NCBI GenBank assembly: GCA_016871295.1
Contig: VFZD01000002.1
Location: 1 to 64,000 of the forward strand
Direction: 5' to 3'
Source of the DNA: Actinomycetota bacterium
GTDB taxonomy: Bacteria > Actinomycetota > Acidimicrobiia > Acidimicrobiales > Ilumatobacteraceae
DNA length: 64,000 nt
Notes under the pieces: model-generated
Database searches by the model: none
What the model saw: the letters and a program-made list of their open reading frames with translations, nothing else
Told to the model about the DNA's origin: nothing
Shown: positions 1-8,167 of the stretch, one piece after another
How positions within the stretch are numbered: the stretch's first letter is position 1
How the letters are laid out: each line of letters begins with the position of its first letter
Translations under genes and position numbers: made by a program

Positions 1-233
1 GTAAGAAGGAACTCGCCCGTAAGAAGGAACTCGCCCGTAAGAAGGAACTCGCCCGTAAGAAGGAACTCGCCCGTAAGAAGGAACTCGCCCGTAAGAAGGA
101 ACTCGCCCGTAAGAAGGAACTCGCCCGCAAGAAGGAACTCGCTCGTAAGAAGGAACTCGCTCGTAAGAGGGAGTTGGCGCGGAAGAGGGAGTTGGCGCGG
201 AAGAAGGAGTTGGCCCGCAAGAAGGAGTTGCGC
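1..233 (+). repeat. 18-bp tandem repeat encoding RKKELA units
   Basis: The unit is CGTAAGAAGGAACTCGCC. The first copy is cut by the window edge (1-17), six further identical copies run from 18 to 125, and copies at 126-143, 144-161, 162-179, 180-197, 198-215 and 216-233 drift progressively (CGC/CGG for CGT, GAG for GAA, TTG for CTC). The repeat stays in frame with the following gene. A gradient from identical to diverged copies is what recent replication slippage at the upstream end would leave. The array continues beyond the left edge, so its true copy number is unknown. Confidence 0.97.
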
Positions 234-1013
234 AAGAGGCTCGAACTGCGCAGGAAACTCGAAAAGAAAAAGAAACTCGAACAAAGACTCAGGCGCGAAA
301 AGATCAAAGCACTCAAGCAACAGCGCGAGCGCGACAGGCGACTGGCAATTGCCGAGCGCAAGAGGTTGCAACGAGAAAGACAAAAAGAAGCCCGGCGTCT
401 GGCCAAAGAGCGCGCAAAGCTGAAGGCTCAAAGACTCGCCGAACGCATCGCGTTGCGAACAGCCAGAGAGAAGCAACGGCTCGAGGCCAAACTTGCCCGT
501 GAAGCCGAGAAAGCGGCCAGACTCGCGGCCAAAGAGGCGGCACGCTTGGCGGCAATCGAGTCGACGCGCAAAAGGGTCGCACCTCCCAAACCGCCGATCA
601 TCAAGGGGGTCATGCAAGATGGCATAACCCCGACCAAGGAATTCAACATCGAGTTCCTGAAGTCGCAGCGCGAGTTGTTGATCGCCGAACGTCGAAAGTT
701 GCTCGGCCAGGCCAACCAACTTGAAAACGAGGCCAATGCGATCGTCGAAAACTCCGAAATGGGCGACGTGCAGTTCGACGACGAAGGTGGTGAGGGCGAC
801 ACGATGGTCGTCGAGCGCGAGCGCGATCTCACGCTTTCTGCTTCCGCCCGCCAGACGGTGCAAGAAATCGATGACGCATTGAAACGGCTCGAGACCGGCG
901 ACTACGGATATTCGACCCGGTCTGGTCTGCCGATTCCTCGCGAGAGGCTCAAGGCGCTTCCGTGGACGACCGAGTTGGTGGTCGAGCGCGTGGGTGGCAT
1001 TGGCTCCTACTGA
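1..1013 (+). CDS. TraR/DksA-like protein with long basic repeat N-terminus, zinc cysteines lost (5' partial)
   Basis: The frame is open from base 3 back through the left edge, so the start codon lies outside the window. The first ~75 visible codons are RKKELA-type repeats, followed by a Lys/Arg/Glu/Ala-rich helical stretch to about base 580 and then a TraR/DksA-type domain (about bases 640-1000). That domain keeps the acidic FDDEGGEGDT stretch and the IPRERLKALPW motif. The two Cys pairs that bind zinc in DksA-type proteins are replaced: the first knuckle reads YGYSTRSG and the second TELVVER. In other actinobacteria a Lys-rich protein with a DksA-like C-terminus often precedes lspA, and here lspA overlaps the 3' end by 20 bases. 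The role is probably RNA polymerase or nucleic-acid binding; that is inference from family and charge. Confidence 0.8.
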   Translation, partial: KKELARKKELARKKELARKKELARKKELARKKELARKKELARKKELARKKELARKRELARKRELARKKELARKKELRKRLELRRKLEKKKKLEQRLRREKIKALKQQRERDRRLAIAERKRLQRERQKEARRLAKERAKLKAQRLAERIALRTAREKQRLEAKLAREAEKAARLAAKEAARLAAIESTRKRVAPPKPPIIKGVMQDGITPTKEFNIEFLKSQRELLIAERRKLLGQANQLENEANAIVENSEMGDVQFDDEGGEGDTMVVERERDLTLSASARQTVQEIDDALKRLETGDYGYSTRSGLPIPRERLKALPWTTELVVERVGGIGSY

Positions 1014-1488
1014 CGATCCCCGGTCGTTGGTCAAACTTGTAGTCGCCGTCGTCCTCATTCTCGATCAGGCGACCAAGCATTGGGCGCTGAACGAACTGGC
1101 GAACGGTCGCACGATCGATCTCGTGTGGACGCTTCGATTCAATCTCGTGTTCAATTCAGGAATGGCGTTCTCGCGTGGGCAAGGCTCGGGTCGCATCATC
1201 GGGTTGTTGGCCATCGCGGTGATCATTTGGCTCTGGCGTGGGTTGTCGCGACGGCAATCCAGGCGCTCGACATTCGGCATGGCGTTGTTGATCGGTGGCG
1301 CGATGGGCAATGTCGTCGATCGACTGTTTCGCGGCGACGCCTGGCTGGGTGGTTCGGTGGTTGATTTCATCGACCTGCAATGGTTCCCGGTCTTCAACAT
1401 CGCCGACTCGGCGGTCACGATCGGCGCATTGCTGATCATCCTCTCGCTCTACACGACGCATCTGCGTTCGAAGTCGATGCAGTCGTGA
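994..1488 (+). CDS. lspA: Lipoprotein signal peptidase (signal peptidase II)
   Basis: This integral membrane aspartyl peptidase removes the signal peptide of prolipoproteins after diacylglyceryl modification of the lipobox cysteine. The 164-residue length is normal. Four hydrophobic segments are visible, with the two catalytic aspartates at D109 (NVVDR) and D138 (FNIADSA); the conserved D24 (LDQATK) and the FNSGMAF motif are also present. The GTG start at 994 lies inside the preceding gene, and the TGA stop overlaps the GTG of rluD by three bases, so the three genes probably form one transcript. A likely client in this window is the DUF3048 lipoprotein at 23.8 kb. Confidence 0.95.
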   Translation: MALAPTDDPRSLVKLVVAVVLILDQATKHWALNELANGRTIDLVWTLRFNLVFNSGMAFSRGQGSGRIIGLLAIAVIIWLWRGLSRRQSRRSTFGMALLIGGAMGNVVDRLFRGDAWLGGSVVDFIDLQWFPVFNIADSAVTIGALLIILSLYTTHLRSKSMQS

Positions 1489-2441
1489 CGCCAGAGAACC
1501 CGGCTATCGACGACTGGGCCGCACGAGTCATCGACGAAACCGTGCCGGCGGCACTGGCGGGCGAGAGAATTGACCGAATCGTTTCGATCATCGCCGACAT
1601 TCCCCGAGCCGCCGCATCTTCGTTGATCGAAGCCGCCGCCGTCAAACTCGACGGACATCTCGTCGTCGCCGGAAAAGTCAAGGCACGAGAGGGCCAAAAA
1701 CTTGTCGTCGATCTTTCGTTGTTGCCGAGGAAACAACTGCCGTTCGCCGAGCCCGAAATTGCGCTCGAAGTCGTCTATTTCGACGAAGACCTGATCGTGC
1801 TCAACAAGCAGGCGGGAGTCGTGGTTCACCCCGGCGCGGGAAACCCGACTGGCACATTGGTCAATGCCGCGCTCGCCAGATTTCCCGAAATCGCCGATGT
1901 CGGCGATCCGTTTCGCCCCGGCGTGGTGCATCGCCTCGATGCCGGCACGACGGGTTTGATGATGATGGCCAGAACCCGACGGGCCTATGAGGCATTGGTC
2001 GACGCGCTTGCGAGGCGGGTCGTTTCGCGTCGGTATCTCGCCTTGGTTTGGGGCCACATGAGCGCGGTTTCGGGTGTCATCGACGCCCCGTTGGGTCGTG
2101 ATCAGCGCGATCCGACAAAAATGGCGGTGGTCGCAGATGGCAAAACTGCGCGCACCAACTACGAAGTGCGACGGGCGTTCAATTCGCCGGTGCCGTGCTC
2201 GCTTCTGGAATGCGGTTTGGAGACGGGTCGAACGCACCAGATTCGCATCCACCTTGCGACTCTCGGACACAGCGTCGTCGGTGACTCGATTTACGGCGGG
2301 GCGCGCAGCGTCTTGTCTTCGCCACGCCCGATGTTGCATGCGACGTCGTTGAGCTTCGATCATCCGATCTCGGGAAAGCAAATGAGTTTCAGCGCAGAAC
2401 TGCCCGCAGATTTTGCGGGCGTTCTCAAGAAATGTTCGTGA
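1485..2441 (+). CDS. rluD: RluA/RluD-family rRNA pseudouridine synthase
   Basis: The protein isomerises uridines in 23S rRNA; RluD-type enzymes act on helix 69. The 318 residues comprise an S4 RNA-binding domain (about 26-75) and a catalytic domain with the signature HRLDAGTTG at 149-157, in which D152 is the catalytic aspartate. I chose GTG 1485 because it overlaps the lspA stop as GTGA and because upstream codons in the frame fall inside lspA. lspA followed by an RluD-type synthase is a common actinobacterial arrangement. The exact target uridine cannot be told from sequence. The gene converges on the Rrf2 gene with only two bases between stop codons. Confidence 0.92.
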   Translation: MTPENPAIDDWAARVIDETVPAALAGERIDRIVSIIADIPRAAASSLIEAAAVKLDGHLVVAGKVKAREGQKLVVDLSLLPRKQLPFAEPEIALEVVYFDEDLIVLNKQAGVVVHPGAGNPTGTLVNAALARFPEIADVGDPFRPGVVHRLDAGTTGLMMMARTRRAYEALVDALARRVVSRRYLALVWGHMSAVSGVIDAPLGRDQRDPTKMAVVADGKTARTNYEVRRAFNSPVPCSLLECGLETGRTHQIRIHLATLGHSVVGDSIYGGARSVLSSPRPMLHATSLSFDHPISGKQMSFSAELPADFAGVLKKCS

Positions 2442-2443
2442 AA

Positions 2444-2890
2444 CTATTTTTTGGCCGAGGGCCAGGCCGCCTCGCCGCGTGAGATCGCGGCGACATCTTC
2501 AAGCGTGTATTTGGCGAGGTGCTCTCGCATGTATTCGCTGGCCAGGTTCCAGACGGCCAACAACACGCACTGGCCGTCGTGATCGCAGGCCCCGTCTTTG
2601 TGCGGTTCACCGAAATCTCCGACCGAGATTGGTCCGTCCACGGCCGAAATGATTTCAGAGAGTCGAATCTCGTCGGCGGGTCGGGCCAAGATATAGCCGC
2701 CCCCCACACCGCGTTTCGACTTGACGAGACCTGCGCCCTTCAGCGCCAACAGAATCTGCTCGAGATATGGCTGGGGCAGAGCGGTTCGTTCGGCGATGTC
2801 GCGCACCGAGGTTGGTCCTTCATCGCTGACGTGAAGAGTCAGCGAGAGAAGCGCGCGACAGGCGTAGTCACCGCGAGTAGAAATGCGCAC
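2444..2890 (-). CDS. Rrf2-family transcriptional regulator with two cysteines
   Basis: This 148-residue winged-helix regulator resembles the IscR/NsrR/RirA group. The helix-turn-helix spans about residues 28-50 and the wing about 60-72 (RGVGGGYILARPA). Iron-sulfur Rrf2 proteins usually carry three cluster cysteines in a C-terminal loop; here only C102 and C108 are present (CDHDGQC), with H98 nearby as a possible non-cysteine ligand. Either a cluster with mixed ligands or a redox/metal switch is possible. The GTG start is preceded by TAGAAT and six bases, suggesting a leaderless mRNA. A palindrome in the divergent gap towards the phosphodiesterase gene is a candidate operator. There are no iron-sulfur assembly genes nearby. 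Confidence 0.88.
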   Translation of the reverse strand: MRISTRGDYACRALLSLTLHVSDEGPTSVRDIAERTALPQPYLEQILLALKGAGLVKSKRGVGGGYILARPADEIRLSEIISAVDGPISVGDFGEPHKDGACDHDGQCVLLAVWNLASEYMREHLAKYTLEDVAAISRGEAAWPSAKK

Positions 2891-2902
2891 GGCGTCATTC
2901 TA
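2891..2902 (-). promoter_or_regulatory. -10 element and leaderless start of the Rrf2 gene
   Basis: On the minus strand TAGAAT (2902-2897) is followed by six bases and then the GTG at 2890. No Shine-Dalgarno sequence is present, so transcription would begin at or next to the start codon. Confidence 0.6.
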
Positions 2903-2948
2903 TGACTTTTCACCAAGCCACAAAAAGCGGGGCGCACATCGCTGAACT

Positions 2949-2960
2949 ACTCTCAAGAGT
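2949..2960. promoter_or_regulatory. Palindrome in the Rrf2/phosphodiesterase divergent gap
   Basis: ACTCTCAAGAGT is an inverted repeat with 5-base arms and a 2-base centre. It overlaps a possible plus-strand -10 (TACTCT, 2948-2953), seven bases before the phosphodiesterase start at 2967. An operator for the adjacent Rrf2 regulator is the simplest guess but is unproven. Confidence 0.35.
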
Positions 2961-2966
2961 CACGAG

Positions 2967-4088
2967 ATGAAATCACCGAAAGCATCGAGTCCGCGTCTTC
3001 CCGACTACAAAGGCGCGTGTATCACCGGCATCATTCCGACCATTCTCGGACCAGGTGGCACCCGCGATCTTCCCGACTGGATGCCGAAGTGCGTGCAGAA
3101 CTGCAAACAGGTCGTGTTGCTCGTGATCGATGGACTGGGTTGGCACCAGTTGCAAAAGAACCTCGCCAATTGTCCGACCTTGGCGGCGATGCAAGGTTCG
3201 TCGATCACCACGGTGGCGCCGACGACCACCGTAAGCGCCCTCGCCTCGATCACCACTGGGTTGGCGCCGGCCGAACACGGTCTGGTCGGTTACCGAATCG
3301 ACATGGGCGCACAAGTCATGCAGATGCTGAGATGGGGCGACGAAAAGGGAGATCTGCGAAACCTCTATCGCCCCGAGGTCGTTCAGCCGTGTCCGCCGTT
3401 CATGGGTGCGAGCGTGCCGGTCTTGAGCAAAGCCGAACTCGAGGGCACGGCTTTCACCGAGGCGCACTTGCGAGGTGCAAGGCCGATGGGGTGGCGCACA
3501 CCTTCGAGCATCGCCGTAGAAGTGGGTCGACTGCTTCGGGCGGGGGAAAAATTCGTCTATGCCTACTACGACGGCGTCGACAAAATCGCCCATGAGCGCG
3601 GCTTCGGCGAGTTCTACGAGGCCGAGCTGCGAACCACCGACATGATCGTGCACGGCGTGCAGGCGGCTCTGACCCGTGGCTCGGCTTTGCTCGTCACGGC
3701 CGATCATGGCCAGGTGATGGTCGGTGAAAACACGATCTCGCCGCATCCCGATGTTTTGGCTTTGACCGCATATCAATCGGGCGAGGGCAGGTTCAGGTGG
3801 TTGCACGCGCGCAACGGCGCAAGCGCAGAACTTCTGGCTCGGGCGACGGCACATCACGCCGATCAGGCATGGGTCGTCAGCAAGGCACAGATAATCGAGG
3901 AGAACTGGCTCGGGCCGCGGCTCGGGGTCGCGACCAAAAAGCGCCTCGGCGACGTGGCGTTGGTCGCCCGCGAGCCGATCAGTTTCGACGATATCGCCGA
4001 AACGGGGGCGCTATTGTTGCAGTGTCGACATGGTGCTTTGACCGACGATGAATTGGATGTACCGTTGCTCGCCACGGCAGTTCAATGA
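2967..4088 (+). CDS. Alkaline-phosphatase superfamily phosphodiesterase / nucleotide pyrophosphatase-like protein
   Basis: The 373 residues fit the type I phosphodiesterase/nucleotide pyrophosphatase family, two-metal enzymes that hydrolyse phosphodiesters or phosphomonoesters. Metal-ligand motifs are visible in order: VIDGLGW at 53-59 (D55), the APTTTVSAL segment at about 84-92 that should hold the nucleophilic Thr, YDGVDKIAHERG at 201-212, VTADHGQ at 243-249, and HGALTDDEL near 355-363. No signal peptide is seen, so the protein is probably cytosolic. The substrate is unknown. It is divergent from the Rrf2 gene and 18 bases upstream of bpa. Confidence 0.83.
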   Translation: MKSPKASSPRLPDYKGACITGIIPTILGPGGTRDLPDWMPKCVQNCKQVVLLVIDGLGWHQLQKNLANCPTLAAMQGSSITTVAPTTTVSALASITTGLAPAEHGLVGYRIDMGAQVMQMLRWGDEKGDLRNLYRPEVVQPCPPFMGASVPVLSKAELEGTAFTEAHLRGARPMGWRTPSSIAVEVGRLLRAGEKFVYAYYDGVDKIAHERGFGEFYEAELRTTDMIVHGVQAALTRGSALLVTADHGQVMVGENTISPHPDVLALTAYQSGEGRFRWLHARNGASAELLARATAHHADQAWVVSKAQIIEENWLGPRLGVATKKRLGDVALVAREPISFDDIAETGALLLQCRHGALTDDELDVPLLATAVQ

Positions 4089-4106
4089 TAAATTTGGCGA
4101 CCCAAG

Positions 4107-4583
4107 ATGAGTAATTCAGAAGAAAAATCCCCCGAGATTCCGCAAACCGAGATCGTCGGCGAGCCCGACGAGGTGGTTCTTGAAACCGTCACCGCGCCGG
4201 CCAAGGTGATGCGCATCGGGTCGATGATCAAACAACTTTTGGACGAAGTTCATTCGATGACCCTCGACACGCCGTCGCGCGAACGGCTCGCCGAAATCTA
4301 CGATCGATCGATCGTCGAGTTGGCCGAGGCGTTGTCGCCCGATCTGCAAGAAGAGTTGCGCATGCTTGCCCTGCCCTTCAACGACGGCGATGTGCCGTCC
4401 GACGCCGAGTTGAGGGTGGCAAAGGCGCAACTTGTCGGCTGGCTCGAGGGTTTGTTTCACGGCATCCAAGCCACGATGTTCGCCCAGCAGCTTTCGATGC
4501 GACAGATTGCCGAGCAGCGACAAATTCAAGCGGGGCAAAACCCCAACGCCCAACCAGGAGACCGTCCGGGAACATACCTGTAA
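4107..4583 (+). CDS. bpa: Bacterial proteasome activator
   Basis: Bpa (DUF2587; PafE, Rv3780 in M. tuberculosis) is an ATP-independent ring that caps the actinobacterial 20S proteasome and feeds it unfolded substrates. This 158-residue protein matches the family through the helical core starting near residue 31 (PAKVMRIGSMIKQLLDEV), the LPFNDGDVPSDAELR segment, and the QLVGWLEGLFHGIQ segment. It ends in GTYL, a conservative variant of the GQYL tail that docks into the 20S alpha ring. Presence of Bpa implies that a 20S proteasome is encoded elsewhere in the genome. The stop codon is shared with the dnaE start as TAATG, an unusual pairing. Confidence 0.93.
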   Translation: MSNSEEKSPEIPQTEIVGEPDEVVLETVTAPAKVMRIGSMIKQLLDEVHSMTLDTPSRERLAEIYDRSIVELAEALSPDLQEELRMLALPFNDGDVPSDAELRVAKAQLVGWLEGLFHGIQATMFAQQLSMRQIAEQRQIQAGQNPNAQPGDRPGTYL

Positions 4584-7500
4584 TGGGCAAGGCGTTCACC
4601 CATTTGCATGTGCACACCGAGTTCTCGATGCTCGACGGGGCATCGCGACTCGACGAACTGGTCGATTGCGCGGTGGCCGACGGTCAGCCCGCGCTCGGCA
4701 TCACCGACCACGGCAACATGTACGGCGTCATCGACTTCTACAAAGAGTGCACGAAACGCGGCATCAAACCGATAATCGGCACCGAGGCCTATATGGCCTA
4801 CGAGTCGAGACACGAACGCCCGACCAGGCGCGGACGAATGGACGACAGCGGTGGCGACACCGAAGCGGGCAAGAAGCTTTATTACCACCTCACACTTCTC
4901 GCCGAAAACAACCAGGGCTACAAAAACCTCATTCAGTTGGCGAGCCTGGCGTTTCTCGAGGGCTACTACTACCAACCCCGTATGGACTGGGAACTTCTCA
5001 GGAAATATAGCGGTGGTCTGATCGCGACCTCGGGTTGTCTCGGTGGGCACGTGCTGCAGGCGCTGATGAACGGCAAAGAAGAAGAGGCGCTATCGACCGC
5101 GGCGCGACTGCAAGACATTTTCGGCAAGGAAAACTTCTTTGTCGAACTGCAAGACCACGGCATCAAACTGCAGATCGAGAACAACCCGAAACTGATCAAG
5201 ATCGCAAAAAAGCTCGGTGCGCCGTTGTTGGCGACGAATGACTGTCACTACACGCGTCGCGAAGACAGCGCCGCCCACGACGCGTTGTTGTGCGTGCAAA
5301 CTGGTTGCACGATCGACGACCCGAATCGACTCAAGTTTGAAGGGCACGAGCACTATCTGAAGACGGCCGAAGAAATGCGATGGTTGTTTCGTGAGCAACC
5401 CACGGCCTGCGACAACACTCTTTGGGTCGCCGAACGGGCCAAGGTCGACATCCAGTTCAACGTGCCCGTTTTGCCGAACTTCCCGATTCCCGACGGTTTC
5501 GCCGACGATCACGCGTATCTCGAGCACATCACTTGGCAAGGAGCAAAACACCGTTGGGGAGAAAAGCTCGCGCCCGAGGTCGTCGAACGCATCGCCTACG
5601 AATTGTTGACGATCAAAACGATGGGTTTCAGTTCGTATTTCCTGATCGTCGGCGATCTGGTGCGACACGCCCGCGAAAAATCGATTCGTGTCGGTCCGGG
5701 TCGAGGATCTGCCGCCGGTTGTGCCGTGGCGTACTCGTTGCGGATCACCGATCTTGATCCGATCAAGTACGACCTGTTGTTCGAGCGATTCATGAACCCG
5801 GGTCGGCAATCGATGCCCGATATCGACATGGACTTCGATTCGCGCTACCGCGACGAGATGATCAGATATGCGGCCGAGAAATATGGTCGCGATCACGTCG
5901 CCCAAATCATCACGTTCGGCACGATCAAGGCGCGCAACTCGGTTCGTGACGCCGCACGAGTCTTGAAATTTCCCTATGGTCTGGGTGACAAAATCGCCAA
6001 ACTCATGCCGCCGGTCGTGATGGGGCGCGACACGCCGCTCAAATACTGCTTCGAAGAAAGCGAGCAATACAAAGACGGCTACCGCGCGGCGGGCGACCTG
6101 CGGGCCCTTTACGACAGCGACCCCGACGTCAAGACGATCATCGACACGGCTCGAGGGCTCGAGGGGCTCAAGCGCAGCGTGGGCATCCATGCGGCCGCCG
6201 TCGTGATCACCAAAGAACGACTCACCGAGTATCTGCCGATCCAGCGAAAAGCCGAACCAGGCCAACAGGCCGACGAGGCCCCGATCGTCACCCAATACGA
6301 AATGCACGCGGTCGAAGAGTTGGGCCTGCTGAAAATGGACATCTTGGGTCTGCGCAACCTGGACGTGATCACCGATACGAACAAGATGATCCAAAAATTC
6401 GGCAACCCGGACTTCGACATCGACAAAGCGCCGTTCGACGACAAAAAGACCTTCGCCCTGTTGCAGCGCGCCGACACGATCGGCGTGTTCCAACTCGAAT
6501 CGACCAAGATTCGGGCCCTCGTGCGCAGCATGGTGCCACGCACGATCGACGACATCGCGGCGATCGTCGCCCTTTATCGACCTGGTCCGATGGGTGCGAA
6601 CATGCACAACGACTACGCCGACTACAAAAACGGCCGTAAAACACCCCAGATTTTTCACGAAGATGCCCGCGAACTGCTCGACGACACTTTCGGTCTGATG
6701 ATCTACCAAGAGAGCATGATGCGCGTGGCGCAGAAGTTCGCCGGCTACAGCCTCGAGAAGGCCGACGACCTGCGCAAGGCATGCGGCAAGAAGAATCGCG
6801 CCGACATGAAAAAACAGCGCGCGAGTTTCGAGCAGGGTTGTCTCGACAACGGGTATTCCAAGGAACTGGGTGAGAGTCTTTTTGACTCGATCGAGAACTT
6901 CGCCGACTACGCGTTCGGCAAAAGCCACGCCTACGGCTATGCCTTCATCGCCTATCAAACCGCCTATCTCAAGGCGAATTTCCCGATCGAATATCTCTCG
7001 TGTCTGCTCACAAGCGTCAAGGCGAGTTACGACCGCGCAGCGATCTTTCTGGCCGATGCGCGGGCCCGCAATATCGTCGTCAAAACACCCGACATCAACA
7101 CTTCGGGTGTCGATTTCGTTCCCGTGGGCGATGGTCAGCAGCGCGTGATCAGTTTCGGTCTCTCCGCGATTCGCAACGTGGGTGAAGCCTTGATCAGCCA
7201 GCTGGTCGAGTTTCGCGAGGCAACCGGGCCGTTCACTTCCTTTTATGACTTCGCTGACCGTGCGCCGATCGGCGTGCTCAACAAGCGCACCGTCGAGTCG
7301 TTGATCAAGGCGGGGGCTTTCGACTCTTTGGGCCATCCGCGCAAGGGGCTTTTGCTCGTCTTCGAAACGATCATCGAAAATGCGCTCAACCGTCGTCGCG
7401 AACGAGACCAGGGCGTGATGAGTCTTTTCGACGGCGCAGGCGAGACAGAGACGGCATTCTCGGAACAAGCCGAGATTCCGCAAATCAACTACGAAAAGGC

Positions 7501-8110
7501 CGAACAACTCAAAGTCGAGCGCGAAATGTTGGGTCTTTATGTATCCGATCATCCGTTGCGCGGTGTCGAGGGTCAACTGCGACGAAAGGTCGAGTGTTCA
7601 CTGGCCGAACTCGAGGAGAAGGTCGATAATTCGTATCTGACTCTTGGTGGCGTCATCACCTCGGTGAATCGAAAAACGACGAAGAAAGGCGACCAAATGG
7701 CCGTGATCACGATCGAAGACCTGCAGGGCTCGATCGACGTCAACGTGTTCCCGAAGACCTATGCCAGTTTCAAGCACTTGATCGATGAAGACGCGATCGT
7801 CACGGTTCGCGGTCGGCTTGATCGGCGCGAAGAATCTCGTCTCGCGTTCAACGCCCAAGAGATCAAGATCGTCGAGCCGATGCGCGCCAGCGATATGAGC
7901 CTGCACATCGAACTGGGCGCCCGGGCCTTGTCGCAGGAGGACATCTTCAACCTGCAGGAGTTGTTGAAAGACCACGGGGGACAGACACCCGTGCATTTGC
8001 ATATGCCGGGCGGCAAGAGTTTGCGTTTGGCCCCCGAATACAACGTCGACATCGACGGCGCAATCGGTATTTTGCGCGCCTCTTACGGCGACAGCGTCTA
8101 CATCGGCTGA
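4583..8110 (+). CDS. dnaE: DNA polymerase III alpha subunit
   Basis: This is the replicative polymerase subunit (1175 residues, DnaE1-like). An N-terminal PHP domain (about 7-280) retains apparent metal ligands (HLHVH and D18, ITDHGN, GTEAY, SGCLGG, NDCHY), so it should possess the intrinsic 3'-5' proofreading known for mycobacterial DnaE1. The palm contains PDIDMDFD near 412-419 with catalytic aspartates. A helix-hairpin-helix region follows near 860-900, an OB fold near 1018-1080, and a short C-terminal domain. The ATG overlaps the bpa stop by one base, predicting translational coupling. The gene ends 57 bases before the next start. Confidence 0.97.
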   Translation: MGKAFTHLHVHTEFSMLDGASRLDELVDCAVADGQPALGITDHGNMYGVIDFYKECTKRGIKPIIGTEAYMAYESRHERPTRRGRMDDSGGDTEAGKKLYYHLTLLAENNQGYKNLIQLASLAFLEGYYYQPRMDWELLRKYSGGLIATSGCLGGHVLQALMNGKEEEALSTAARLQDIFGKENFFVELQDHGIKLQIENNPKLIKIAKKLGAPLLATNDCHYTRREDSAAHDALLCVQTGCTIDDPNRLKFEGHEHYLKTAEEMRWLFREQPTACDNTLWVAERAKVDIQFNVPVLPNFPIPDGFADDHAYLEHITWQGAKHRWGEKLAPEVVERIAYELLTIKTMGFSSYFLIVGDLVRHAREKSIRVGPGRGSAAGCAVAYSLRITDLDPIKYDLLFERFMNPGRQSMPDIDMDFDSRYRDEMIRYAAEKYGRDHVAQIITFGTIKARNSVRDAARVLKFPYGLGDKIAKLMPPVVMGRDTPLKYCFEESEQYKDGYRAAGDLRALYDSDPDVKTIIDTARGLEGLKRSVGIHAAAVVITKERLTEYLPIQRKAEPGQQADEAPIVTQYEMHAVEELGLLKMDILGLRNLDVITDTNKMIQKFGNPDFDIDKAPFDDKKTFALLQRADTIGVFQLESTKIRALVRSMVPRTIDDIAAIVALYRPGPMGANMHNDYADYKNGRKTPQIFHEDARELLDDTFGLMIYQESMMRVAQKFAGYSLEKADDLRKACGKKNRADMKKQRASFEQGCLDNGYSKELGESLFDSIENFADYAFGKSHAYGYAFIAYQTAYLKANFPIEYLSCLLTSVKASYDRAAIFLADARARNIVVKTPDINTSGVDFVPVGDGQQRVISFGLSAIRNVGEALISQLVEFREATGPFTSFYDFADRAPIGVLNKRTVESLIKAGAFDSLGHPRKGLLLVFETIIENALNRRRERDQGVMSLFDGAGETETAFSEQAEIPQINYEKAEQLKVEREMLGLYVSDHPLRGVEGQLRRKVECSLAELEEKVDNSYLTLGGVITSVNRKTTKKGDQMAVITIEDLQGSIDVNVFPKTYASFKHLIDEDAIVTVRGRLDRREESRLAFNAQEIKIVEPMRASDMSLHIELGARALSQEDIFNLQELLKDHGGQTPVHLHMPGGKSLRLAPEYNVDIDGAIGILRASYGDSVYIG

Positions 8111-8160
8111 CACTACAAAAAATCAGTCATCGGAAATCGGAGTTTTTGCTGGCAGACTTA

Positions 8161-8166
8161 AGGAGG
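8161..8166 (+). promoter_or_regulatory. Perfect Shine-Dalgarno placed one base from ATG
   Basis: AGGAGG ends one base before the ATG at 8168, much closer than the usual 5-9 bases. An in-frame stop (TAA, 8159-8161) excludes any upstream start, and the next in-frame ATG is at 8237. Either initiation tolerates the tight spacing or the real start codon is a non-canonical one a little downstream. Confidence 0.6.
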
Positions 8167-8167
8167 T

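Noticed and set aside
1-233. CRISPR-like array
   Set aside because: The 18-base units are directly contiguous without spacers and are translated in frame, so this is a coding tandem repeat.
2436-2475. Terminator between rluD and the Rrf2 gene
   Set aside because: The T-run precedes rather than follows the G+C-rich stretch on the plus strand, and on the minus strand no U-tract follows the possible hairpin.
5090-7576. An 828-codon open frame antisense to dnaE
   Set aside because: It mirrors the codon periodicity of dnaE, has no recognisable domain, and dnaE on the other strand is unambiguous. The same applies to long antisense frames at 24500-26068, 28921-30351, 46791-48293 and 55484-56692.
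8111-8160. Small RNA or terminator after dnaE
   Set aside because: The 57-base gap has an A-run and a T-run but no stem that pairs them convincingly.
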